Shown here one piece after another: positions 46,627 through 59,264 of a stretch of DNA of 64,000 nucleotides; the stretch's first letter is position 1; each line of letters starts with the position of its first letter. The DNA lies in the NCBI GenBank assembly GCA_963576565.1, contig OY755046.1:48974786-49038785 (forward strand), in the 5' to 3' direction. Both the position numbers and the translations under genes were made by a program. The notes under the pieces are model-generated. The model had not been told where the DNA came from. It saw nothing but the letters and a program-made list of their open reading frames with translations, and searched no databases. The DNA comes from Aspidapion aeneum. Taxonomy: Eukaryota; Arthropoda; Insecta; Coleoptera; Brentidae.

Positions 46627-48769
46627 ACAGCTCTAAATTTACAATGCTTTACTTGACTCTGTTAAAGTTCGTTTGTAGTCAAGCAAAAACTTTACCTCTT
46701 ACAACCGACTTTCCATTATCTAATGAATATATGATATAGGTATATGAAGTGGGGCCACATCGAGGGGTTTCATTTTCGCAGTAATTAATAACGATGGTGT
46801 TTTGAGAGAAATTGAGGTTAACTTCGAGGCACAATGCCATCCAATATATCCGAGTACCTTTTCTATACGGCCGGCCCGAAGCGAGGAATTCGGGAACAAA
46901 ACATTGCCACTTGAATACATTCTGAAGAAGGTTTCTAGATTTTTAGTCCACGGCAAGAAGTAGTAACAGTGTTTGTACAAATAGGTACAGGGAATTAAGT
47001 AGGCCTAGGAGGCGTTAGGTTTCGTCGTATTGTCACCGGCTTTAAATGTCGAAAGTACAGGAATCTCGTCTGGAACAGCGGGCGCAGTTTAAGAATGTCT
47101 TACCGGCCTTCTTGCCGTTTATCCTTTTTCAGCGTTCAACCAAAACTGTGGTATAACAGTAATATTCAAAACCTTAAGTTGACCTTGAGCAACAAGATTA
47201 TATAGCCGAGGACCCAGGATTAATAAACCAGGAACCTGCTGCAATCGTCGATACCAGGATGGCGCCAGAAAAAATATCTAAGTCAACAACAACTATCACG
47301 CGATAAAAAGGAATTCGTCTAAAATTAAGTAATGTTAGTTAGATGCATGTCCAATACATAGCGGAACTACCCTTTGGGAATGTGTGAAAGCGTGGGAACC
47401 TATTACGCAGTAGAAAATTACCAGCGCTCACCAAAAATGTGCTCAGCAAAATAAATTTCAATAAGAAAAGGAAAACTTGCATTCTAAGGTGCGTGGGTGC
47501 ACGTTCCTCAGTTTGGTACGTGATTTACGAACAAGTCGGGGCTTAATAATTTAAAAAAATATTAAGAAGTTATAGTTGATGTTGTATATAAGTGGCACCG
47601 CGTCATAGCTATGGTAAACCAAATTTGTGGCAAAATCTATGTAAAGAAGCCTTAAAAAATTCGTGTTTCACTTTGTACATGCAGTGTGCCGCTCGGGGTT
47701 TAATGTTCGAAGGATAAAACACTAAGACCTTTAAATGGAGGGATCAAATAGGTACTTACCTAATAAATAAAGATCCGAAACATAAAAGAGGATCCAAAAT
47801 TATATTAAAATTTACGCAAACATTGATTTAGTTGCAAAAACGGTCATTTGTTTTGTTAAAAGCTCCGTCATAATTTGTTTGACATAAACAGTCAAAACAA
47901 CAACAAATAGAAAACGTCAAAGCCCGGCTAAATCAATAATATGTTCGTAACAACCAGATAGGAGTATATATGTTCCTTTCTAATGAAATCATTTAGAAAA
48001 AGACATCAATATATTTATTTTATTGCAAGTAAAATAGTAAGCTAATGACTAATTAGTGCAGTGCCTCATGTTGGGAATCAATATCAATAAAAAATTAAAG
48101 GAAGTGCGTGCCACTGTATGAACCCCTCTACTCCCTTCCCGCCCATCAAGGTTTTGATGACGCGGTGTCACTTCAATACTACATCATGTATAGTATCTTC
48201 TAGTATTTGCTAAAACTTTAGGCGATTGTAACTCCTCTTTAAAAGCTGACATGATTTGCCGCCTAGTCAGTCTTGACAAAGTTTTGACATAACTAACCTG
48301 TGCTAATATCCCCTATTACCAAGTTTTTCGTCGACGTTTTTGATAACGGGAACCATATCAATGATACAATGTGCCCCTAAAGCCCCTTCCTAACTACTGA
48401 CGGATACATAACTTTTCGGTATCGATGTTATATCTACAAGTAAATTCATGTGTCCATATTTTCCTTATCAATAAGGCTAGACTCGTCTCTTATCACTAGT
48501 CCCTTTTCGCACCCCTTAGCTACAGCTGTAGACCTAACCTAACCCTCAAGTTAACCTTTAAGGGCAATAATTGGCAGTTTTTCCTCTTTTATCTGTGAAA
48601 CATTCCTGCCTCCCGAGTTTCGTTCTTCTTTTATCCTTATTCCTGCGTCCCTCGAATGTTATAGCCTGCCACAGCTTTTTAATTATTAATAATGAAAATC
48701 TTGGCAAGACATAGTAAGCAGTTTAAAAGCATGATAAATCTTGTTTTTAAACCTCCTCTTATTCTTCTT
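46627..48769. other. No supported gene or repeat
   Basis: A minus-strand 86-codon frame at 46980-46720 is somewhat GC-richer than its surroundings, but matches no family I know and shows no partner exon. The rest is AT-rich non-coding DNA. Confidence 0.4.
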
Positions 48770-49532
48770 CAGCCAACCTTTGCAAAATCCCACTCATCCA
48801 TCTAGTTCTCTCGTGTTTCTTCAAATCATCCGCCCATCTCATTTGGGGTATTCCCCTACTTCTTTTATTTTCCCAAGGTCTCCAGTTTACAATACATTTG
48901 TTCCATCGATCGTCTTTCTGTCTGATATTATGACCGCCAAATTTCCATTTTAATTTTGCTACTTCTCCTCTGATATCACTAACTTTTGTTTTATGTGTTA
49001 TCCATTCATTCCTTTTTCGATCTGTTGTCTTTTGATCTTTGGGCTTTTGTTACCTTATCTATATTTGATTTTGTAAGTGTCCACGTCTGAGATCCATAAG
49101 TAAATACAGGAAGGATACATTGGTTATTTTTTAATGTAGCTTAATTTACCGAATGCTGCCCAGGCAAATCTTACTCGTCTATTGATTTTAGCTTGTTCTG
49201 TTTTCTTTTGGTTTATTCTGATCATGGTATCTTTATCTGTGTTTGTTATTATTTTAGTTTTAGTGTAGTTTATACTCAAGCCTATATTTTTAGCTGCTGT
49301 ATCCAGTTCTTCCAGCATTTTGATCAGTTCTTTTTTCTTGTCTGCTATTAAGGCGATATCATCAGATTGTCTGGTGGTGGTGGGGTGGTTCAAAACATCT
49401 TCTACAGCCTGGCTAAAAAGTTTAGGGGATATTGTGTCGCCCTGTCTTTCACCTGTTCTTATGCGGATTGGATTTATTGCCTTATGGATTTTGATTGATG
49501 TTGTTGCTTCGTTTAATATATTGGTTCTAGTT
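48770..49532 (-). pseudogene. LINE (RTE-like) 3' half
   Basis: The minus strand reads from a GDTISPKLF stretch (about 49410-49440) through a damaged YADD box to an ELDTAAKNIGLSINYTKTK segment (49124-49393). It continues to a C-terminal MRWADDLKK-like end near 48810. The YADD box is wrecked by a GGTGGTGGT-type insertion near 49370-49390. It is 5' truncated at about 49532 and inactive. Confidence 0.8.
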
Positions 49533-50219
49533 GACCATATAAATTATTTAAAGCAATTTCAACAAGGCAAATTCATAGGGCTAAGCAAAAACATTTCACA
49601 GGCAAATTCTCAGAGGCAATAGGGACTTATTGGAATACAACCTGACTTTATTTTAGAGTCGACTTTATTCTGACACATTCACACAGAAAAATAACTGCTG
49701 ACCTCTCAAAATTGACATATCAAAGCCAAATTTAATAATACAGTCGCTAACTTTCATTTAATAAATACCGACACTAATAAATCCGGTTTTTAAATACACA
49801 AAGGCCGAATTTTAAAGCAAAGCAGCTGCTTTTTATACGTAAATCTGTCACCATAAAGTCGATTTTAAAATAAGGTCAGGTTTTATTTGAAGTGCTGCAC
49901 TACTGTCTCAGTGGGCTCTACTCGACCGTAGCAGAACAATCTTTTGTAGCCAGCTTTTGCAGGTAGCCTACTTTCGCCAACTTACAGCATTTAATACCAG
50001 AATACTGGGCCACTTTTAGTTTAAGGAAGGTTTTAGTTGACCTAATTAATTATCGAGTTGCACTTGAAGAACAACACTAGTCAACAAAATTTAAAAAAAA
50101 TCTGTCCCGCGAGCTGAAGGGGTGTACTTGGTAGTACTTTTTACATATATTTCTTATATATTTTTCGAATTTTTCTATCAGGCAGCGTTTCAAAGGACTT
50201 GGAAAATGTAGTCATATAT
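49533..50219. other. Non-coding, no feature recognised
   Basis: No gene, terminal repeat or RNA signal could be supported here. Confidence 0.4.
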
Positions 50220-51160
50220 GACTTTCAACTGTATTTTGCATCAGAAACATCTCTCTTCAGCGTCCAGCAATAGTCTACGAACAAGGCGGGGCTCCATTTG
50301 CCATAATATCTTCTCCATGACTAGAACGTCCTGGTGAAATTGTTCACCATGTTCGTCACTGACTGCTCCAAGGTTTTCTGGGAAAAAGTCCAAGTGTGAA
50401 TGAAGAAAGTTTTTTTTAAACTGTTGCAACCTATGGCTTTATATGAGTCCAATAAATTGTTAAAAATTTCTACCTAATTTTCGGATTTACGATTTCCCAA
50501 GAAGCCGTTGCAAATATCCTTAGAAGACAACCATGCTACTTTTTTCAATTCCATTCAGAGCCTCAACAAATTTTTCATCTCAAAGTATTTGTCTGATCTG
50601 ATGTCCCACAAAAACACCTTGGCATTACTGATTTTAGGAAACTTAGTTCTCACATATGCAAACCCTTTGTTAGTTCCATACCTTTAACAAAATTCTTCAT
50701 CAACCTAAGCTTAATGTGCGAAGGTTGTGAATACATTTTTTGTGGATCATCAAGTGGGATACTACTGACATTCTTATTTCTTGGTGCCAGGGAAATTCCT
50801 TTTGGCCACTCTTTCTTTTCATAGCGATTTTTCTATTCAGACTATCCCATTCGCATAGGAAACAACAATATTCTGTGTAACCGCTTTATGTTGCAAAAGT
50901 TAAGCTTGTAAAGCTTCATGTTGTCATAAGATTCTTTCATGTTGCCTGGTAGAGCCAAAGGAACAGAGGAACTTATTTCCATTGTGGAGAAGTACCGCTT
51001 TTAAGCTTGATTTGGAAGAGTCAGTGAATAAACAGCACTTACTTGTATCATATTCATGCCCAACCGCCTTCATAACAGAACGTTCACAATGGGAACTGCT
51101 TGCAGGTCTTAACACGGAAAAACATGTTCCGCGTGATACCCAAAGCACACTTTACGATAT
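50220..51160 (-). pseudogene. Broken copy of a widespread repetitive insect protein family
   Basis: Minus-strand frames, read from 51150 down, give in order CCLFTDSSKSSLKAVLLHNG, then pieces with SNAKVFLWDIRSD and NGFLGNRKSEN. A better stretch at 50429-50241 reads SHLDFFPENLGAVSDEHGEQ, then FHQDVLVMEK. I recognise this order from proteins annotated as uncharacterized in many insects and other animals, probably transposon-encoded, but I cannot name the superfamily. At least five stops or frameshifts break it. The single copy here has no visible terminal repeats. Confidence 0.6.
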
Positions 51161-51204
51161 CTAGTTTTATTAAGTTATTATTACACTACACAAATAATGA
51201 AATT

Positions 51205-51245
51205 GCAATAATAAATAAATATAAATATAAATATAAATATAAATG
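51205..51245. repeat. (AAATAT)n microsatellite
   Basis: A run of aaatat hexamers preceded by aataaataaat. From 51250 to 52440 I see nothing else that I can support. Confidence 0.7.
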
Positions 51246-52443
51246 ACTCTTATATTACATACCTATGCGTGTATTTTTTTAACAATCGAAAAAAAAAATT
51301 AAAATGAAATGAAATGAAATGAATATATTGGAACATAAAAACTACGGGTGATGGAGGAATTCTAAAAACATAGTTGATTTCAGCATGCAAAATTATATTG
51401 GAATTAGGCATTTTTGCGCTTGGGACAAAAATCTTGTTAATCGGTGTAATTGGGGAAATTACAAAATCTTTTCTCCCATTTTGTAATCGGTTTTTGCTTC
51501 AATATATGCAAGATTTGCCTCCAACTTTACCTGCTACCCATTTATAAATCTAATGACAAAAGGCTCGTGGGGCTTGCGTCCCCTTCTGGGTGAAATATGG
51601 AGGTGAAGTGATTCTCCGTGCACGGTTAAAATTAATGAAACGCCAGGTATCATCCCTGATTAGGCCAAGTCATATTCGAGAGTTTTAGCACTACTTGATT
51701 AGTTACGTATCGCTAAAAAACTCCTTTATTCAATACAGCTTATTAAAAGTAACGTAACAGGCTAAAAAAAAATTTAATTCTTTAATGAGGATCTCCCCGT
51801 TCTTAAAAAATTATGAAATTTAATATATCTGAGGGCACGGCAGTGCCTCGCCAAGTTCGCGCTGACGCCCAGCCCATATTTGACCTATCTAAAACTCTAC
51901 TTCGGAATGAGCTACAAATCTCAAACTTTGCACAGTCGTAAATCTCCATAGGCTTAACAACTCCTCCAAGTTTCATGGACTTCCATAAAGTAGTAAAGTA
52001 GTGACGAAATTTCAAAAAACGTCGAAAATGCATAGATCATCAAAATTCTAATGTACTTCTAGACATCCTACAAAGCTAAAATTTGGCAGCCTGATAGAAA
52101 TTATGACCGAACCCCAAAATTCTTTTTTTTTATTTACTCCCCTCCCCTATACATATAAAGTTATGTAAAATTAACACTGTCCACTTCCAGAACCGCTAGA
52201 GAGCTGAGCTTTGGAAGATTGATAGGAACTATGATAAAACTATTGATAAAATAATTTCCTTTCCTCCCTCATAAGTGGAAAGCTGAGCTTTAGAAGGCTG
52301 ATAGAAACTATGATAAAACCATAGGAAAATATAAAAAACACCTCAAAATTTTTAATAAGACATTGCAAAAGTTTTGAACAATATTCCGCATATTTTACTA
52401 CTTTAAAACTTAAGTATTATCCAAATCCTTTAAAAAAGGAGGG

Positions 52444-52814
52444 AAATCATAACAAAAACATTTCATGTAAAAAAAACCAAGTACGCGAAAGTGGTATTCC
52501 GTAAAAAGAATTGAGATAAAAGTAAAGTTCTCCATTACAAATTTTCAAATGAAAGGTTCTTACTAGTTTAGAAATGTTTTTCTAAACTTGGCTATTACGG
52601 CTGGAAATGACTCTTAGGCACAGTGCTAAATTGAACATAAAGAAATTTGGCTAGAATAGCAAAGTTTAAAAAAAACGTTTCTAAACTAGTAAGAACCTTT
52701 CATTTTGAAATTTGTATTGGAGAAATTGGCTTTACGTTTATCTCAATTCTTTTTACAGAATACCACTTTCGCGTACTTGGCTTTTTATTACATGAAATGT
52801 TTTTATTATGATTT
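52444..52814. mobile_element. 371-bp palindromic element
   Basis: Arms of about 155 bp pair almost completely. The left end is aaatcataacaaaaacattt and the right end its near-complement. Matching inner words include gcgaaagtggtattc with gaataccactttcgc, and tcttactagtttagaaa with its inverse. The spacer is about 55 bp. No clear target duplication is seen. Confidence 0.7.
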
Positions 52815-54959
52815 AGATTTTTGTGTCCCAGTTATTCAAGAAACGTCTGTATGTATAATTTTCTTATTTGGGACAAACAATCTGCATTAAAAAAATTAAC
52901 TTATTTTAGCCTTTTCTTGTTAGAAAAGCAACAAATTGAAAGGCCGCCTTTTTGAATGCAAAAAAGGTGCTATAATTTATGTAAGAGAGGCAAGAGCCGG
53001 TTATCATATGACGCCAAATTAGTTTTTTATTGTCTACTGGACTGTATCACCAGTATTTACTAAAGGGTCTACAGTGCTAAGTGCTACAATCCTAGGTCTA
53101 CAGGTCTATATTTTGGTTAAAGGCTTACCGATGTTACCGATGAGTAAACCGATGTTCAATTGTTTTGGTGGATGTTTAATTGAAAACGGATTCTAATGTA
53201 TCTTGTGACGAGACTTTTTTTATCAATCATGGATTATTTTTCTTGTTTTTCGAAGTTAAAACTATTTCTCAGGGGTGGTACTACAATTTGAGATTATTTT
53301 TAATGGGAATATTACGACTACACGGACTAAATTTCCAAAAAGTGACATTTCATTAAAAATAAATTGTGTTTTTTTCTTTATGTTTAAAGTTAATTTGAAC
53401 TCTTGTAAGTTAAAGCTCACTAGAAAATGCCTACTGTACTATTGCACGTTAAAGTAAGCCAAATCTTTGCAATAATTTTTCGTGTAAGCATTAAAAAATA
53501 CACTTAAACCAGTCGGTATTATTTCATAGACTTTAGTACTAGACCTTGGTCTAGGTGCTAAGTTTATAGATCTTAGTAAATACTGGTATATATGTTTTAA
53601 AGACTGTGTTTACGTTTTGGATATCAAATAAATTTTAGACTAGTAGAACATTGTATTAAAAAATTAAGTTAAAAAAGGCGCAAAATTATAAATGCCAAGT
53701 TAGTATGTAGATGTCTTCATATTTAAAATTTTTACCAAACCAAATCAAACGTCTATGTATAATAAGCAAACGCAATGTGCACTTTTTTTATAAAAGACCT
53801 GAACGTTCAGAAGAAATTAAAATAATAAGAGTCATAATTACTATCGACTGAGGTTAGACACAGCAAAGTGGGGATGACGGAGAAGAAAATTAAATACAAA
53901 CAGCTTCAATCAATTGATTCCTGTACAAGATGGCTGCTGAGCAGAAATTGTAGATATTAGATTATTGACACCGAAACCAAAACAGTATATGAAAGCCTAT
54001 TATTTCGATAGTAATGGTGACACATTTACGGTGTTTTTCGTGTAGGCGTTATGAGAAAAGCTTACTGCATTATAAAAAAAAATATAGAGTATAAGCCAGA
54101 ACGAGGCACAGAAAGCTTAAACCAGTAATACTGGAGGAGAGAGATCTGTAGTCATTAAGGGCGTGGGACCTTCTGCATTTCGTACAGAAAAGAGGGATAT
54201 GCAGCAGTGACAGCTGCTGTATTGGAATCACTAGTTACTTATAAAGACAGGGTTACATACAGAAGCGATTGATATATAGGAACACCACCGCTTGAAATCG
54301 CTATCCTTGAGGAAAGTACTCTGCAGTCGTCATAGACGTGGGGCATACTGTATTTCGTTCTGAAAAAAAGGAAGCCATCCAGGGGTTGCTGCTATATTGA
54401 AAGAAAGAACATAGTGGAACATTTTGCACTTCTTCTTGTACTGTTACAAGTGAATAAATTTCTTTGAGAAGGAAGAAGCTGGTGTTAGCTAAGCATTTGA
54501 AAATTTTTTATAAATTTCGGTTTCAGCTTGACTACCGCTCTGCAATGAATGAGACGCACGGACTGATTTCGTGGCGTGAATTTTAAAACTAAGCAAAGCA
54601 ATAAACTTTTTCCTATTCGCCGGCGCCGCCCGGCGCTGCACTCCTGTTGTACTTTTAAGGTGGAAGAATGTTTTATGTTAATTGCCTCGAGAAGTTTCTT
54701 TAATTACATTTATAAAATATCAACCTGCAAATGTCGTAGTTCATTGTTCAGGATTTTAGTGGAATAACTTAAACAGAAATGGGAAGCAAAATAAATGTAA
54801 TGGCAAAATCAGTCAGTGAAGGGTGCATTACATTGGGCAAATTTACTAGCTAGTCGCTGGCGAAGTTCGTAACCGCGCCGAATCGGTTACGCCGAGTCGG
54901 TGGCGGCGATTTGTCCTGTCATAGAGCATGGCAAGAAGGTGTTTTCCGTGTGTAAAAAC
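52815..54959. other. Non-coding, with a 174-bp tandem duplication
   Basis: At 54137-54225 and 54311-54400 two diverged copies of a segment with a ctgtagtcattaaggg-like start and a gcatttcgtacagaaaa-like middle lie 174 bp apart. A GC-rich cgccggcgccgcccggcg hairpin is at 54619-54636. I see no gene. Confidence 0.45.
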
Positions 54960-55850
54960 TAAATATAATTTGGGATTTGGGTGGGATTTCCATCTTTGTC
55001 CCGTTCCCCTCCGTGATGATGATAATTGATGTCAGTAGTGGAGCTTGCAGCCCTTTCACTGCGACCACCAGTGGATCTATTGTGGCTCACTTTAGAGTGG
55101 TTTCTCACCACTGTATGCCTAATCCTCCAAAAAGGTTAGCTATCAGTTTGGGTGAGACCTCGGGTGAGACACTATTCAGATCTTCTGAATCAATCTGAGG
55201 TTTGCTGAAAGTGTTTTGACGTAAACGGGCAATAGCCGGACATTCGCACAGTACATGTCTAACTGTTTCGTCATCCTCCATACAGAGTCTACATTCGGCC
55301 TCTTCTGTTAGTCTCATTCTGTGCATGGGTACTCTCAGTCGAAAGTGACCCGTAAAAAGACCAGTCACTACACGGATCTCTTGTCTGGTAAGTCCAATGA
55401 TTCTCCTCGCTCTCTTTCGACAAGGTCCTTTAATGAACTTTTCAGAGTGGGCCAGTGCTGGTATATTTATCCAGTATTGTTGGAAGCTGTTCTCCATCCA
55501 TTTCAATATGGTTAATTTAGCAGCATTTTATGATATTTCCAGGCCTGCTTTGGGTCCGAAAAATTTGGCAGATGCCGCTTCCCGCGCTGCTTGGTCTGCG
55601 GCATCATTTCCTTCGTCCCCAGAATGCCCTGGTATCCATACTAATGAGACATTCTTAGCGCTACCAAGCGCATTTAGCAAAACGCTGCAGCTCCTCAAAG
55701 TTCTCGATGAGACCCGAGAACAGCAAACACATGTTCTTGGATGAGACCGTATAAGAATCAAGCGCTCTTAAGGCTGCTTGACTTTCCGTAGATTCGCGGC
55801 TGTTATCTTTATTGCCAAATATCATAATATAATATAATATATTTTTTATG
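54960..55850 (-). pseudogene. R1/Jockey-like LINE: RNase H and C-terminal zinc region
   Basis: The minus strand runs from an RNase H piece with SESQAALRALDSYTVSSKN (second Asp region, about 55800-55740). It continues to VSLVWIPGHSGDEGNDAADQ, which carries the last His/Asp of the fold (about 55640-55580). After a frame change, 55506-55105 encodes the C-terminus with FTGHFRLRVPMHRM and a CCHC segment (CRLCMEDDETVRHVLCECP). About 140 bp of 3' UTR follow to the left. The RNase H residues and the zinc segment are intact, but the frame is broken at about 55520 and 55750. The copy at 27117-28190 is its close relative. Confidence 0.85.
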
Positions 55851-55984
55851 TAGTTTATTGATATCATACGGTATACGACAATAATACTTTCCAAAGCGAT
55901 ATCAATACGAAATATGTGTGTGTGTGGGGAGAATTTCTCGGTATACATTGAAATTCTGATAAATGTGCCGTATCAGCGAATGGC

Positions 55985-56178
55985 AAAAGGGGTGCTTTAA
56001 GGGTCGCTTTGTCAAAGAAATTATAGAAGGGTTGTCGTGTCATCAAGCCAGGCAATTAGGAGTTAATACTATTAGAATACTGAATTTTGGGGGAGATTTC
56101 GAATTAGCTGATTTTCATTTAAAATATAACAATTTTAACGGAAGTGATTCTTAAATTACCACAAAATATGGGTCAACT
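55985..56178. repeat. Repeat S, left part (split by LINE)
   Basis: It shares a ggttgtcgtgtcatcaagcc segment and an ggcaattaggagttaatact segment with 60940-61075. Its last 26 bases are the left target duplication of the LINE at 56179-60632. Confidence 0.7.
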
Positions 56179-56720
56179 TCTTCTTCGAGGTTCCGTCTTT
56201 TTTTCCATTAGTTTCTTTATTTCTTCTGATATACAATTTTCTCTTTTTATCTTTGTGTGCTTTATTTCTTTTTACGTTGGTCATAGATCTTTTTAGCGTA
56301 TCATTCATTTCATCTATATTTTTATTTTCGCATAATAATAATAATAAGTTTTGGGTTAGCTGTTTCTTTAAGCCTTTCTTTGTATATGGCTTTATTTTGT
56401 GTAAGTTTATTCATGTCAAGTTGAAAGAACATCTATAAAATACACAGTAATAAATAAAACTATTAGAAAAATGATAAAAGGAAATGAAAGAAAGAGTCAA
56501 GAAATAAAGGTTGAGAGAGTTATAGAAAATTACAGAAATATGAAATGTCTAAGGCCGACTCTAGGTAGATATGAAATAATTAAAATAAAGGATATGAACG
56601 TCATAAAGACTAACGTTAAAGAAAATATTATAAATACCACACAACTATTCTATGCAAAATTATACAAAACAAAAACGAAATCATTGCAAGAAACCATGAA
56701 AAAACTCCAAACAAAAATAA

Positions 56721-57851
56721 AAATACTCTGCCAATATATGGGCCCCTAAGCTCACACTAGATACTATAGTTATAGTGTACCTACGTGCGAGCTAATATAA
56801 CTAAAAACTGAAAGATATTTTATTCAACTCCAGACTAAATTACCTTTCGTTTAATACCACACAAGCCATGTTTTGATTTAAACTTAAATTTTTTAAATCT
56901 ACCCCCACCCTTAAAAGAAACAAACACTAAAATGTATTTTGTTAAACTCCCGACTCAATTACCTTTCATTTGATATCACACAATTTTTGAAATCTACCCC
57001 CACCCTTAAAAAAACTGAAATGTATTTTTTTTAACTCTAGACTCAATTACCTTTCGTTTGATATCACACACGCCATATTTTCACATAACCTCTAATTTTT
57101 GAATCTACCCCCACCCTTAAAAAAACTGAAATGTATTTTTTTTAACTCTAGACTCAATTACCTTTCGTTTGATATCACACACGCCATATTTTCACATAAA
57201 CTCTAATTTTTGAAATCTACCCCCACCCTTAAAAAAACTAAAATGTATTTTGTTAAACTCCCGACTCAATTACCTTTCGTTTGATATCACACACGCCATA
57301 TTTTCACGTAAACTCTAATTTTTGAAATCTACCCCCACCCTTAAAAAAACTGAAATGTATTTTTTTTAACTCTAGACTCAATTACCTTTAGTTTGATATC
57401 ACACACGCCATATTTTCACATAAACTCTAATTTTTGAAATCTACCCCCACCCTTACAAAAACTGAAATGTATTTTTTTAAACTCTAGACTCAATTACCTT
57501 TCGTTTGATATCACACACGCCATATTTTCACATAAACTCTAATTTTTGAAATCTACCCCCTCCCTTTTATTTGGCTTGTGTTCGGGGGATTTTGTTCATT
57601 TTTAAATGGGACCATCTCGACCCAAGACCCAGCTTAGGTACCAAATTTTATTAAAATCGGTCGAGCGGTTTTTGAGTTATGCGCGTTGGTCGTTACAGAC
57701 AGACAGACAGACGGCGCAACAAAAAGTTTCAAAATCATCTGAAACGCAAAGATATATAAAAATTTTGAAATCGGAGCAACTTTTTTTTTCTCGAAAAAAT
57801 TAGGATCACCATAGCTCACACTACTATAGCATAGTATATGTGTGAGCTAAA
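56721..57851. mobile_element. DINE/Helentron-like tandem-repeat element 1
   Basis: The left end is aaatactctgccaat followed by a ctcacac...gtgcgagct stem. About seven copies of a 112-bp unit (aattacctttcgtttgatat core) follow. A single-copy 3' region has an aaaatcggtcgagcggtttt word and a short (CAGA)n run. The right end is a hairpin, agctcacac...gtgtgagct, then aaaa. It is inserted in the LINE ORF between the FYAKLYK region and the RT palm. The layout matches pearl/DINE-TR1-type non-autonomous Helentrons. Confidence 0.65.
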
Positions 57852-57907
57852 ATACACAAAATTATTCGGTTTATAATATAAAATGAAGAAAAAACCCATA
57901 CATTAAA

Positions 57908-58604
57908 AAATACTCTGCCAATCTATGAGCACCTAAGCTCACACTGGGTATTATAGTTATAGTGTATCTACGTGAAAGCTAATATAACTAAAAACTGAAG
58001 TATGTTTTATTGAACTCCAGACTCAATTACCTTTCGTTTGATACCACACAAGCCATGTTTTGACTTATACTCTAATTTTTCAAATCTACCCCCACCCTTT
58101 TTTTTAAAACTAAAATGTATTTTGTTTAACTCCAGACTCAATTACATTTCGTTTGATATCACACACGCCATATTTCCACTTAAACACTAATTTTTGAAAT
58201 TTACCCCCCCCCCCCCTTTTTTAAATAAACTAAAATGTATTTTGTTTAACTCCAGACTCAATTACCTTTCGTTTGATATCACACACGCCATATTTCCACT
58301 TAAACACTAATTTTTGAAATTTACCCCCCCCCCCCCTTTTTTTTAAATAAACTGAAATGTATTTTGTTTAACTCCAGACTCAATTACCTTTCGTTTGATA
58401 TCACACACGCCATATTTTTTCATAAACTCTAATTTTTGAAATCTACCCCCACCCTTTTATTTGGCTTGTGTTCGGTGGATTTTGTTCATTTTTAAATGGG
58501 ACCATCTCGACCCAAAACCCAGCCTGGGTACCAAATTTCATTAAAATCGGGCAAGCGGTTTTTGAGTTATGTGCGTTGGTCGTTACAGACAGACATACAG
58601 ACAC

Positions 58605-58647
<43 letters not shown>

Positions 58648-58820
58648 TACAGACAGACAGACAGACAGACAGACAGACGGCGCAACAAAAAAGTTTCAAA
58701 ATCATCTGAAACGCAAAGATATATAAAAAATTTTGAAATCGGAGCAACTTTTTTTTTCTCGAAAAAATTAGGATCACCATAGCTCACACTACTATAGTAT
58801 AGTATATGTGTGAGCTAAAA
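57908..58820. mobile_element. DINE/Helentron-like tandem-repeat element 2
   Basis: It has the same ends as element 1 (aaaatactctgccaatctatg on the left, the agctcacac hairpin on the right). It carries four units of 115-122 bp, lengthened by C and T runs. The (CAGA)n block at 58586-58680 is longer than in element 1 and has interspersed cata. The reading frames of CAGA repeats here are not genes. Confidence 0.65.
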
Positions 58821-59085
58821 ACAAAAAACTAAAATGTATTTTGTTAAACTCCGGACTCAATTACCTTTCGTTTGATATCACACACGCCATATTTTCACAT
58901 AAACTCTAATTTTTTAAATCTACCCCCACCCTTTTATTTGGTTTCTGTTCGGTGGATTTTGTTCATTTTTAAATGGGACCATCTCGACCCAAGACCCAGC
59001 CTAGGTACCAAATTTCATTAAAATCGGCCAAGCGGTTTTTGAGTTATGCGCGTTGGTCGTTACAGACATACAGACAGACAGACAT

Positions 59086-59123
<38 letters not shown>

Positions 59124-59264
59124 GGCGCAACAAAAAAGTTTCAAAATCATCTGAAACGCAAAGATATATAAAAATTTTTGAAATCGGAGCAACTTTTTTT
59201 TTCTCGAAAAAATTAGGATCACCATAGCTCACACTACTATAGTATAGTATATGTGTGAGCTAAA
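58821..59264. mobile_element. DINE/Helentron-like element 3, left end missing
   Basis: It begins directly after the right hairpin of element 2 with one repeat unit. It continues with the 3' region, a (CAGA)n run (59065-59122) and the same agctcacac...gtgtgagct right hairpin. A head-to-tail joint without a left end suggests slippage, unequal crossing-over or rolling-circle read-through. Confidence 0.6.

Noticed and set aside
46720..46980. 86-residue minus-strand frame as a possible host exon
   Set aside because: No known motif, no clear splice partners and no second copy to compare. Left as unannotated.
47740..47780. gtaagtacc on the minus strand as a donor for the missing channel exon
   Set aside because: The sequence before it does not encode a TM1 or P1-like peptide.
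56830..57560. Regularly spaced repeats that could suggest a CRISPR array
   Set aside because: The repeat unit itself is about 112 bp with no unique spacers, and the setting is eukaryotic. It is a minisatellite inside a transposon.
58443..59232. Long Cys/Leu/Ser/Val or Thr/Asp/Arg/Gln-rich frames on both strands
   Set aside because: They are translations of the CAGA microsatellite.
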